Assembly: GCA_026388695.1 (NCBI GenBank)
Contig: JAPLJH010000027.1
Span: forward strand, 1-53,813
Direction: 5' to 3'
DNA from: Deltaproteobacteria bacterium
Lineage (GTDB): Bacteria; Desulfobacterota; Desulfobulbia; Desulfobulbales; Desulfurivibrionaceae
Length of the DNA stretch: 53,813 bases
Shown: piece by piece, positions 8,571 to 14,999 of the stretch
How the letters are laid out: each line of letters opens with the position of its first letter
Numbering within the stretch: the first letter of the stretch is position 1
The notes under the pieces: model-generated
Told to the model about the DNA's origin: nothing
What the model saw: the letters and a program-made list of their open reading frames with translations, nothing else
Databases searched by the model: none
Program-made: the position numbers and the translations under genes

Positions 8571-9419
8571 TCAAGGCGTCTTCGCCGATATATTTTCTAG
8601 CACTTCCACGATCCGGCTGATCACCCAGTTCGGGGTGGAGGCCCCAGCCGTAACCCCTACCCGGCCATAGTTTGCCAGGGCCTGCGGCTCAAGATCCGTT
8701 TCCGACTCCACCATGAACACCGGGCAGCCCAGGCTTTCGGCAATCTCCCCCAACCGTTTGGTATTGGCGCTGGTCTTGCCGCCCACCACCACCAGGGCTT
8801 CAACCTCCTGACAGAGCTGGCGCACCTCTTCCTGCCGTTTATGGGTGGAATCGCAGATGGTGTTGAACACCTCGCCCCTGGGATATTTTTGCAGGATCAA
8901 CTCCTTGAGCCTTTCAAAAAGATGCTCGTCCTGGGTGGTCTGGCTGACAATGATGTAGGGTCCTTTCAGCCGCAGGGCCGCGACATCCGCCTCGCTGTTC
9001 ACCACCTGCCCGGTGTTGCCGGCATAGCCCATGAGCCCTTCCACCTCGGCATGATCGCGGTCGCCGATGATCACCGTGGCAAAGCCCTCTTTCTTGTATC
9101 TGGCAATAATGGCCTGCACCTTGAGAACCCGAGGGCAGGTGGCATCCTCCACCCTGGCGCCGGTGGCTTCAAGCTTCTTTTTCTCCTCAGGGGGGATGCC
9201 GTGGGCCCGGATGATAATGGAGCCGGTTGCCTGGGCCGGAATCTTGGTGAGAATCCGCACCCCCTGCTCCTCAAGGAGTTTCAGAACCTGTGGGTTGTGG
9301 ATCAGCGGGCCAAAGGTGGCAATGGTTGTTTCGCCCTTCTGGACCATGCCGAGGGTGGTATCAACCGCCCTGCGCACCCCCATGCAAAAGCCTGCGTTCT
9401 TGGCAAGCACCACTTCCAT
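8571..9419 (-). CDS. ispH: 4-hydroxy-3-methylbut-2-enyl diphosphate reductase
   Basis: IspH is the [4Fe-4S] enzyme that makes IPP and DMAPP in the last step of the MEP pathway. The protein is 282 aa. The three cluster cysteines are visible: Cys12 in NAGFCMGVRRA, one in EDATCPRV near residue 96, and one in NTICDST near 193. SQTTQDEH and GGKTSANTKRL are also family motifs. The frame stays open upstream to 9551, but that stretch is unlike any IspH. I chose the ATG at 9419, which has AAGGTG as a ribosome site and puts the first Cys at the usual place. dxs and ispA of the same pathway lie at 21-24 kb. Confidence 0.96.
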   Translation of the reverse strand: MEVVLAKNAGFCMGVRRAVDTTLGMVQKGETTIATFGPLIHNPQVLKLLEEQGVRILTKIPAQATGSIIIRAHGIPPEEKKKLEATGARVEDATCPRVLKVQAIIARYKKEGFATVIIGDRDHAEVEGLMGYAGNTGQVVNSEADVAALRLKGPYIIVSQTTQDEHLFERLKELILQKYPRGEVFNTICDSTHKRQEEVRQLCQEVEALVVVGGKTSANTKRLGEIAESLGCPVFMVESETDLEPQALANYGRVGVTAGASTPNWVISRIVEVLENISAKTP

Positions 9420-9436
9420 CTGTTCACCTTTTTCTA

Positions 9437-9451
9437 GGAGGGTTGCCCTCC
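9437..9451 (-). promoter_or_regulatory. Short hairpin in ispH leader next to the ribosome site
   Basis: The segment reads GGAGGG-TTG-CCCTCC, a 6-bp GC-rich stem with a 3-nt loop, ending 17 nt upstream of the ispH ATG. In mRNA it would sit just 5' of the AAGGTG ribosome site. It could affect initiation or mRNA stability; no known riboswitch was recognised. Seen directly; role inferred. Confidence 0.3.
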
Positions 9452-9495
9452 AAATTTTCTTCTCGTACGCCGACCAGCAACAGACCAGACAATCT

Positions 9496-9513
9496 ATACG
9501 GATTTCTCCGTAT
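9496..9513. promoter_or_regulatory. Inverted repeat in the ispH / DUF2156 divergent gap
   Basis: ATACGGA-TTTC-TCCGTAT is a perfect 7-bp inverted repeat with a 4-nt spacer, lying in the 190-bp gap between the divergent ispH and DUF2156 genes. It lacks a T-run, so it is unlikely to be a terminator. It could be an operator or a leader hairpin for either gene. Confidence 0.3.
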
Positions 9514-9609
9514 TTGCAAGAAAAGCAACGCGCCCTTGGCACGGGAATCAATTGCGAGAATCCTGCGACGCCTCTATACTGATCCTACCCACACCTTCAT
9601 AGGAGCCCC

Positions 9610-10503
9610 ATGAACCTGCGCCCGCTTACCCTTGATGACCGACTGTTCGTGACCGAATATCTCAGGCGGTTTCCTCCTGTGATCTCGGAGCTGACCTTCA
9701 CCAATCTCTTTGCCTGGCGGCACACCCGGCCGATCTGGATCGACGAGTTCAGAGACTCGCTCCTCGTTTTTGCCGAGACGAAAGCTGGATTGGTTCTCCT
9801 GGGAAACCCCATCGGCCCGGTCACGCTGGCCGAGGTTTTCGATGCATACGGCAGCAGGATTTCGGAAGCGGAACGCTTCCCCAAGGACAAACTCACGGAT
9901 GCAGCCCTGCCGCCCGGAGCAACGGTAGCCGAGGACCGGGACAATGCGGATTATGTCTACCGCAGGGAAGACCTGGCCTCCCTGGCAGGCAGGCATTTCA
10001 CCAAGAAACGGAACCACATCAACCAGTGCCTGGCCGCCTACGACTGCCAGTACGAAACCATCACCCCGGAAACAATTCCTGAATGCCTGGCCATGCAAGA
10101 GCGCTGGTGCACTGACCGGGAGTGCAAGATCGAACCGGGATTACGCGGGGAAGATCAGGCGATAGAAGAGACCCTGCTCCATTACGGGGAATTGCCCCTG
10201 ACCGGCGGCGCCATCCGGATTGCGGGGAGAATTGAGGCGTTCACCGTGGGTGAGGCGCTCAACCCCTCAACCGCAGTCACCCATTTCGAGAAGGCCATGC
10301 CCCAGTTTCATGGCTTGGCCCAATTGATCAACCAGTGGTTTGCCAGAGAGAATCTTGCTGGATTTAGCTATGTCAACAGGGAGCAGGATCTGGGGATTCC
10401 CGGATTGCGCAGGGCTAAGGAAAGTTACTCGCCGGATCACCTGGTGGAAAAGGTGCGGATTGTTCTTGTGGTTAGTAATGTGGGGGCGGATTTGCTCCGT
10501 TAA
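9610..10503 (+). CDS. DUF2156 domain protein (GNAT-like fold, function unknown)
   Basis: This 297-aa protein matches the DUF2156 family, whose fold is a tandem GNAT-like acyltransferase related to the C-terminal domain of phosphatidylglycerol lysyltransferase. Diagnostic segments are the N-terminal LTFTNLFAWRH, DYVYRREDLASLAGR and KKRNHINQ near residues 115-140, and the C-terminal VNREQDLGIPGLRRAKESY. The substrate is unknown; an aminoacyl-tRNA-dependent or acetyl-CoA-dependent transfer is possible by fold only. The ATG is preceded by ATAGGAGCCCC. The last ten codons overlap, antisense, the 3' end of an AT-rich accessory gene, and the final residues may have been altered at that junction. Confidence 0.85.
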   Translation: MNLRPLTLDDRLFVTEYLRRFPPVISELTFTNLFAWRHTRPIWIDEFRDSLLVFAETKAGLVLLGNPIGPVTLAEVFDAYGSRISEAERFPKDKLTDAALPPGATVAEDRDNADYVYRREDLASLAGRHFTKKRNHINQCLAAYDCQYETITPETIPECLAMQERWCTDRECKIEPGLRGEDQAIEETLLHYGELPLTGGAIRIAGRIEAFTVGEALNPSTAVTHFEKAMPQFHGLAQLINQWFARENLAGFSYVNREQDLGIPGLRRAKESYSPDHLVEKVRIVLVVSNVGADLLR

Positions 10504-10921
10504 GAAACGTTGTGTAATCACGATCTAAATTTATTTTATCAGTAACTTCTTCATACTGTATTTTTTCTTTCTCTATTTGATCGGCAGTAGGGGTGAGTAA
10601 CATTTTTTCTGCAATGTGTACAACAGGAAATATGACGGTTTTTTTCTCAAATCTTGGTCCCAGCTTGTACCACATTTCACTATCAATTAGAGGAATATCA
10701 ACGTTTGCAAATATGTATTCAATGTTTCTTTTCTCAAGCTCCCCCCTAACTTCTAGCGTAATTCCGCATTTTTCGCGCCCGTAAATTATTACCTTGTTTT
10801 TGAGTGGAAAAAGGCGATCACGATTTATAAATGAATAAGTGCTCACACTAGAAATAATGAACACAAGAATTAATATTAATGATTTTATGAAGATATTATT
10901 ACGAATGGTTCGGATATCCAT
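10472..10921 (-). CDS. Membrane-anchored glutaredoxin-like protein (single-cysteine motif), AT-rich
   Basis: The protein is about 149 aa. Residues about 10-32 form one hydrophobic anchor (IFIKSLILILVFIISSV). They are followed by a thioredoxin-fold start, KVIIYGREKCGITLEVRGEL, in which the glutaredoxin CxxC is reduced to CGIT with one cysteine. The -EYIFANVDI strand fits, but the usual TVP cis-Pro motif is not obvious. The gene is far richer in A/T than its neighbours, suggesting recent acquisition. Its last ten codons run antisense through the end of the DUF2156 gene, so its native 3' end may be missing. I chose the ATG at 10921 over a longer reading to 10987 that enters the adjacent palindrome. 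Function unknown; membrane redox role is a guess. Confidence 0.6.
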   Translation of the reverse strand: MDIRTIRNNIFIKSLILILVFIISSVSTYSFINRDRLFPLKNKVIIYGREKCGITLEVRGELEKRNIEYIFANVDIPLIDSEMWYKLGPRFEKKTVIFPVVHIAEKMLLTPTADQIEKEKIQYEEVTDKINLDRDYTTFLNGANPPPHY

Positions 10922-10930
10922 ACCTGCGGT

Positions 10931-11010
10931 CCCTAACGAAAAGCTGATCAGTGGTAGTGGTAGGTCGGGTAGAGCAAAGCGAAACAAGACCTACGGCTTT
11001 ATTGTTATGT
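10931..11010. repeat. attC-like imperfect palindrome containing a degenerate REP-like hairpin
   Basis: The outer ends read CCCTAAC (10931-10937) and GTTATGT (11004-11010), near matches (5-6 of 7 bases) to the integron core sites RYYYAAC and GTTRRRY. Just inside, AAAGC pairs with GCTTT with unequal spacers, as in attC L boxes. Further inside, GTAGGTC (10960) pairs with GACCTAC (10988), and the loop resembles the widespread GTCGGGTTAG-type REP motif with losses. The stop of a tiny minus-strand ORF overlaps one end, and the glutaredoxin-like gene starts 10 nt beyond the other, which is the layout of a cassette junction. No integrase is present. A plain intergenic REP-like palindrome is the main alternative. 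Confidence 0.35.
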
Positions 11011-11112
11011 GTTAACTGCACAGTACACTTCTTTCCCAATCTTAAGGACGCCATATAAGCACACAGCGCCAATCCAAGAAATAATAGAAAAATTAAGAAA
11101 AATTAGGGACAC
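11005..11112 (-). CDS. Possible 35-aa hydrophobic peptide
   Basis: A GTG at 11112 opens a 35-codon frame reading MSLIFLNFSIISWIGAVC and then a short basic-polar tail, ending at a TAA that overlaps the outer end of the attC-like palindrome. The first 25 residues would make one transmembrane helix. A GGGGGA stretch lies directly before the GTG, too close for an ideal ribosome site. It resembles small hydrophobic proteins often found in cassettes, but the AT-rich background makes chance open frames likely. No family recognised. Confidence 0.25.
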   Translation of the reverse strand: MSLIFLNFSIISWIGAVCLYGVLKIGKEVYCAVNT

Positions 11113-11169
11113 TCCCCCAGTTTTCTCATAGCAAGATACTGGCGCATGGTTTTGAATTCAGCGACCACC

Positions 11170-11481
11170 TCAACCCGCATCAAAACGACCATCGATGGAC
11201 TCCAGCAACCGCCTGCCGTGGATCACGCCAAGGATATAGATCGTTTCTCCCCGGATTTCGTAGATGAGTCGGTAGCTGTAGATGAAATGTTCGCGAATCT
11301 GAGGGGAGCCGGTTTCCGGCACCGGTCGGCCCATCATGGGCTGAAAAACAAGAAGTTCCGCCGTGACAACAATCTCTTCGACAACGCGGCGGGCATGCTG
11401 GAGCGAGTCACGGCTGATGTATTCCCCGATGGCCTCGATATCCCCGAGGGACTGTTCCGATCAGATCAGTGACCCAGCCAT
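11170..11481 (-). pseudogene. ParE/RelE-type toxin, broken by a TGA at codon 7
   Basis: Reading the minus strand from ATG at 11481 gives MAGSLI, then TGA (11463-11461), then an uninterrupted 96-codon frame beginning SEQSLGDIEAIGEYI. That frame contains QIREHFIYSYRLIYEI and the closing ILGVIHGRRLL, all typical of ParE/RelE toxins. Family members usually have Trp at the interrupted place (I-W-S/T), so a single TGG-to-TGA change explains the stop. The toxin start overlaps the 3' end of the antitoxin gene by 16 bp, as in intact modules. No good internal start precedes the conserved N-terminal helices, so the toxin is probably dead unless read through. A sequencing error is possible. Confidence 0.75.
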
Positions 11482-11660
11482 TTCCTCAACCGTTCTTTGG
11501 CCTCGGCATGACCGCTGGTTCTTCCCTGATTGATGTCGTCCTGGCCTTTCCGGATTTTTTCAAGCACATAGAGATGATACTGAATATCCTCATGGGTGCT
11601 GTCGTCGGGGAGCTGCTTCAACAACTCCTCCACCTCTTGTTTCGCCGTTTGCATGGTCAT
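11466..11660 (-). CDS. Antitoxin of the broken ParE-type module
   Basis: The protein is about 64 aa and begins MTMQTAKQEVEELLKQLPDD. The block DSTHEDIQYHLYVLEKI and the C-terminal RTSGHAEAKERLRKWL match small antitoxins commonly encoded just upstream of RelE/ParE toxins, where the C-terminal helix wraps the toxin. No DNA-binding domain is evident in this short form. The start may be the ATG at 11660 or the one at 11654; both follow GTGAGGG. The longer frame to 11699 enters a palindrome that looks like regulatory DNA. The antitoxin frame is intact although its toxin is interrupted, and may now be a relic or neutralise a toxin elsewhere. Confidence 0.75.
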   Translation of the reverse strand: MTMQTAKQEVEELLKQLPDDSTHEDIQYHLYVLEKIRKGQDDINQGRTSGHAEAKERLRKWLGH

Positions 11661-11685
11661 GCCCTCACTTGCTAATGTCCTCACT

Positions 11686-11707
11686 GCGTATCTGCCCAAT
11701 AATACGC
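11686..11707. promoter_or_regulatory. Inverted repeat upstream of the antitoxin (candidate operator)
   Basis: GCGTAT-N10-ATACGC is a perfect 6-bp inverted repeat with centre-to-centre spacing of about one and a half turns, 26 bp upstream of the antitoxin start. Toxin-antitoxin promoters are usually autoregulated through such repeats. Role inferred from position only. Confidence 0.35.
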
Positions 11708-11763
11708 TGTCCGCGTGCCGATGTCGAACGGAAAAGAATCTCCATGCTTGCCGCTAATCCCCA

Positions 11764-14166
11764 TCACTCCTTGGCCAACAACAAACCAAGCGCCTCCTTA
11801 ATATCCTGCACCAGATGAAAACGGACATCCTCTTTCACGTTATCTGGAATCTCCACCACATCCTTCTCATTCAGCGCTGGCAAAACAATCTCCTTGATCC
11901 CGGCCCGCACTGCGGCCAAAACCTTTTCCTTGATCCCGCCCACCGGCAGCACATCCCCCCGCAGGGTGATCTCGCCGGTCATGGCCATGTCCTTGCTCAC
12001 CGTTCGCCCGGTAAGCAGCGAGGTCAGAGCCGTGACCATGGCCACCCCGGCCGAAGGCCCGTCCTTGGGGATGGCGCCCTCGGGCACATGGATGTGCAGA
12101 TCGATCTTGGCAAAGATTGCTTCATCCACGCCCAGCTCCTTGGCATGGGAGCGAATGTAGGTGAGCGCGGCGGTGGCCGACTCCTTCATCACATCACCGA
12201 GCTTGCCGGTCATGGTAAGGCCGCCCTTGCCCTTCATCTTGGCCGCCTCGATGAACAGCAACTCCCCGCCCACCGGGGTCCAGGCCAAGCCGGTTGCCAG
12301 CCCAGGCCCCCAGGACCGGGCCTTGGTCTCCGGAAAAAACTGGATGGGCCCGAGATAGGTGGCAAGATTAGCCGCATCGATCTTGGTCGTGCCGGTCTTG
12401 CCGGTGACAATCTCCTTGGCCACCCCCCGGCAGATCGCGGCGAGCTTGCGCTCCAGGTTTCTGACCCCGGCCTCTCGGGTGTGCGAGCGGATCACCATCT
12501 TGATTGCCTGATCATCGATCTTGAGATCGTCCTCGCTGATGGCGTGGGCCTCCAACTGCTTGGGCAGGAGGTGACGCTTGGCGATGTTGAGCTTTTCATC
12601 CTGGGTATAGCCGGACAGCTCGATGACCTCCATCCGGTCGCGCAGCGGGCCGGGAATATTGTCGAGAAGATTGGCCGTGGTGATGAACATCACCTTGGAA
12701 AGATCAAAGGGTATCTCCAGGTAGTGATCGGCAAAGGTGAAGTTCTGCTCGGGGTCAAGCACCTCCAGCAGGGCCGAGGAGGGATCGCCCCGGAAATCCA
12801 TGCCCAGCTTGTCGATCTCGTCCAGCATGAAGAGCGGGTTGTTGGCCCCGGCCTTGCGCAGGCTCTGGATAATGCGGCCCGGCAGGGCGCCGATGTAGGT
12901 GCGCCGGTGTCCGCGGATCTCCGCCTCGTCCCGCACGCCGCCTAAAGAGATGCGGATGAATTTGCGGCCCATGGACCGGGCGATGGATTGGCCGAGCGAG
13001 GTCTTGCCCACCCCCGGCGGGCCGACAAAGCAGAGGATCGGCCCGTGCATGTCCTGCTTGAGCTTGCGCACCGCGAGAAACTCGATGATCCGTTTCTTGA
13101 TCTCCGCAAGGCCGTAATGGTCTTCATCCATCACCTGCTGGGCCTTGACGATATCCAGGGAATCGGGGGTGGAGGTCAGCCAGGGCAGGTCCAGAAGCCA
13201 ATCAAGATAGGTTCGGGAAACCGTGTATTCCGGCGAGGACGGCGAGATGCGAGCCAGGCGGTCGAGTTCCTTTTCCGCCGTCTTTTTGGACTCCGTGGGT
13301 AGCTCTGTCTTGGCAAATTTTTCCCGCAGTTCTTTAAGGTCGAGATTTTCCTCATCCTCGCCAAGCTCCTTGCGGATGGCATTGAGCTGCTGGCGCAGAA
13401 AGAAATCCCGCTGCTTGTGATCCGTATCCTCCTTGATGCTTTTTTGGATATCCTGGCTCATCTGGGCCGTTTCCAGGCGCTTGTTGAGTTCACGGGCGGT
13501 TCGATGCATCAGGGCCTTGCCCGGCTGAATCTCAAGGATTTCCTGCTCCTCCACCGGCGTGAGATTGAGCTGGGAAATCGCCAGATAGGAGATATAAAAA
13601 GGATCGGTAAGGGATTCGATGGTGCTGACGAGTTCATTCGGCAGCGACAACAGCTCCGCCAATTTTTTAAACTGGGTGCGCAGGTTGAGCACCAAGGCCT
13701 CGGCCTCCTTGTCCTCTTCCAACGTCATGGGGATGACGGCAACCTTGGCTGTCAGGTAAGGCTCTTCCTGGACAAATCCGACCAGCTCCAGCTTTTTGAT
13801 GGCGCTGATCAGAACCTGATACCCGCCGCCCTCCTTGACCTTGACCAGCTTGTGGATGTAGCCCAACACCCCTATTTTGTAAAGATGCTGGGGCTCGACT
13901 TTTTCCTGCTTTTCCTCGGCAGGCTCCCTGTGGCTGACAATGGCGACCAAGCGGTCTTTCAGAACCGCGTCGTCGATGAGCTTTTGGGAGGCCGGATGCA
14001 GGATATTCATCGGAAAACCCATGCCGGGAAAAAAAACAAAGCCGTGCAGGGGCAGCACCGGCAGAATCTCCGGCACCGGCAAGTCGCTGGGATTTCCGCG
14101 ATGCTCAGCCTTTGGCTCCGAAACTTCCGTTTCTTTTTGCTTGTCGTCTTCGCCCATGATTTTCAA
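11764..14166 (-). CDS. lon: ATP-dependent protease Lon
   Basis: Lon is the cytosolic AAA+ serine protease that degrades misfolded and regulatory proteins. The 800-aa protein has an N-terminal substrate-binding LAN domain (ILPVLPLHGFVFFPGM near residue 35), a coiled-coil linker, an AAA+ module with GPPGVGKTS (Walker A, near 377), FMLDEIDK (Walker B) and a C-terminal protease domain. The catalytic dyad is Ser in KDGPSAGVAM (near 690) and Lys in GGIKEKVLAAVRAG (near 735). Length matches LonA. It lies 48 bp after hsp20, so zinc-finger gene, hsp20 and lon form one minus-strand unit behind a heat-shock-like promoter. Confidence 0.97.
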   Translation of the reverse strand: MKIMGEDDKQKETEVSEPKAEHRGNPSDLPVPEILPVLPLHGFVFFPGMGFPMNILHPASQKLIDDAVLKDRLVAIVSHREPAEEKQEKVEPQHLYKIGVLGYIHKLVKVKEGGGYQVLISAIKKLELVGFVQEEPYLTAKVAVIPMTLEEDKEAEALVLNLRTQFKKLAELLSLPNELVSTIESLTDPFYISYLAISQLNLTPVEEQEILEIQPGKALMHRTARELNKRLETAQMSQDIQKSIKEDTDHKQRDFFLRQQLNAIRKELGEDEENLDLKELREKFAKTELPTESKKTAEKELDRLARISPSSPEYTVSRTYLDWLLDLPWLTSTPDSLDIVKAQQVMDEDHYGLAEIKKRIIEFLAVRKLKQDMHGPILCFVGPPGVGKTSLGQSIARSMGRKFIRISLGGVRDEAEIRGHRRTYIGALPGRIIQSLRKAGANNPLFMLDEIDKLGMDFRGDPSSALLEVLDPEQNFTFADHYLEIPFDLSKVMFITTANLLDNIPGPLRDRMEVIELSGYTQDEKLNIAKRHLLPKQLEAHAISEDDLKIDDQAIKMVIRSHTREAGVRNLERKLAAICRGVAKEIVTGKTGTTKIDAANLATYLGPIQFFPETKARSWGPGLATGLAWTPVGGELLFIEAAKMKGKGGLTMTGKLGDVMKESATAALTYIRSHAKELGVDEAIFAKIDLHIHVPEGAIPKDGPSAGVAMVTALTSLLTGRTVSKDMAMTGEITLRGDVLPVGGIKEKVLAAVRAGIKEIVLPALNEKDVVEIPDNVKEDVRFHLVQDIKEALGLLLAKE

Positions 14167-14214
14167 CCTGCATCGTTGTGTGTTCAGGTGAAAAAAATCC
14201 GCCGATTTCCAGCC

Positions 14215-14637
14215 TTATCCCACGGTAATCCTGATCTTTCCTCTGCTGCGCCGTAACGGCAGGGTAATCCGCAGAAAACCGTTCCTGCTTTCCGAAACCA
14301 CCCTGGAAACATCAACCATTTTTGGCAAAGAGATGGACCGCTCGAAAAACCCCCGCTCAATCTCCAGTTGATGGATGCTCGATACCTGATCCTGCGGCTC
14401 ATATCCCCGCCTTCCGGAAACAGTGACCCGCGACTCCTCTACCACCACGGCAAGGCTCTCCGCTTCCATCCCGGAAATATCCATGCAAACGATGATCGCC
14501 GAGGCGGTCTCGTATACATCCGCGGCAGGAAACCAGCTCCCGGCATGAAACATGAAGCCCACGCCTCGCAGAGTCATGCTCTGGGGAAATCCGATGGGCG
14601 TTCTGCCAAAGAAATGTTTTTTTCTGAAGTGGTCCAT
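14215..14637 (-). CDS. Hsp20/alpha-crystallin small heat shock protein
   Basis: The protein is 140 aa from the ATG at 14637, which follows AAAGG. After a basic N-terminal arm (MDHFRKKHFFGRTP) comes an alpha-crystallin domain (about 45-140): ADVYETASAIIVCMDISGM is the first strand pair, VTVSGRR the middle, and GFFERSISLPKMVDVSRV plus NGFLRITLPL the canonical end (the G-x-L/I motif reads GFLRITLP). Such ATP-independent holdases bind unfolding proteins and pass them to other factors. The frame continues upstream to 14700 but lacks a better start. It is operonic with lon and a DnaJ-type zinc-finger gene, a logical stress unit. Confidence 0.88.
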   Translation of the reverse strand: MDHFRKKHFFGRTPIGFPQSMTLRGVGFMFHAGSWFPAADVYETASAIIVCMDISGMEAESLAVVVEESRVTVSGRRGYEPQDQVSSIHQLEIERGFFERSISLPKMVDVSRVVSESRNGFLRITLPLRRSRGKIRITVG

Positions 14638-14683
14638 GGCCTTTCTTCCTTTCCCCGCGCTTTTTTGCGGAAGCCAACCCCGG

Positions 14684-14866
14684 CTAGGGGGTCTCAACAA
14701 ACCCGGTCCCCTTGCACACGGGGCATATCACCTGCGGCACGCACTGACAATCGTTCCAGTCATCCCCAACCTTGGACCCGCGCCACTCGCTGCTGCATTC
14801 GCAGGTTCCCCGGATCACCTTCTCGCCGTTGCATTCAGGACACACCTTTTTTTCCGCACCGCTCAT
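14684..14866 (-). CDS. Small DnaJ-type zinc-finger protein, 60 aa
   Basis: The protein begins MSGAEKKVCPECNGEKV and ends with VICPVCKGTGFVETP. These CxxC-x-G repeats (CPECNGE and CPVCKGTGF) are the building block of the DnaJ cysteine-rich domain, here as a free-standing peptide with further cysteines between (GTCECS, CQC). It probably binds zinc. The ATG at 14866 has an excellent ribosome site (GAGGAGGG). It is the first gene of the zinc-finger/hsp20/lon unit, about 70 nt after the predicted promoter, which suggests a chaperone-related role. The longer frame upstream has no family resemblance. No named family was recognised. Confidence 0.7.
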   Translation of the reverse strand: MSGAEKKVCPECNGEKVIRGTCECSSEWRGSKVGDDWNDCQCVPQVICPVCKGTGFVETP

Positions 14867-14942
14867 AACATCCCTCCTCATCCCAAAATTGAAGAGCCCG
14901 CCAGCGTGACTGGCATGAATTGCTTCACCCCATATAAAAAAA

Positions 14943-14971
14943 GTATGGAGCCGTTCACGGAAGATGTCAAG
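14943..14971 (-). promoter_or_regulatory. Heat-shock-like promoter for zinc-finger/hsp20/lon
   Basis: On the minus strand CTTGACA (14971-14965) and CTCCATAC (14950-14943) are separated by 14 bp, close to the sigma-32 pattern CTTGAAA-N13-15-CCCCATNT. The same DNA also reads as a sigma-70 promoter, TTGACA-N17-CATACT. It lies about 75 bp before the first gene. The downstream genes make a sigma-32 reading sensible. Confidence 0.55.
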
Positions 14972-14999
14972 GGACTGATACCAACAGGAGATGACATCC

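Noticed and set aside
11461-11463. TGA in the toxin read as selenocysteine
   Set aside because: ParE/RelE proteins have Trp here, there is no redox context, and a TGG-to-TGA change is the simpler explanation.
11146-11472. 108-codon plus-strand frame
   Set aside because: It mirrors the minus-strand ParE-like toxin frame, which carries the recognisable family sequence.
11815-12945. 376-codon open frame on the plus strand
   Set aside because: Antisense to the lon protease and AAA+ domains; its composition is a reflection of the lon codons.
14928-14935. CCCCATAT on the plus strand, resembling a sigma-32 -10 element
   Set aside because: It points into the 3' end of the Fur-FeoA gene, with no gene to express on that strand and no matching -35.
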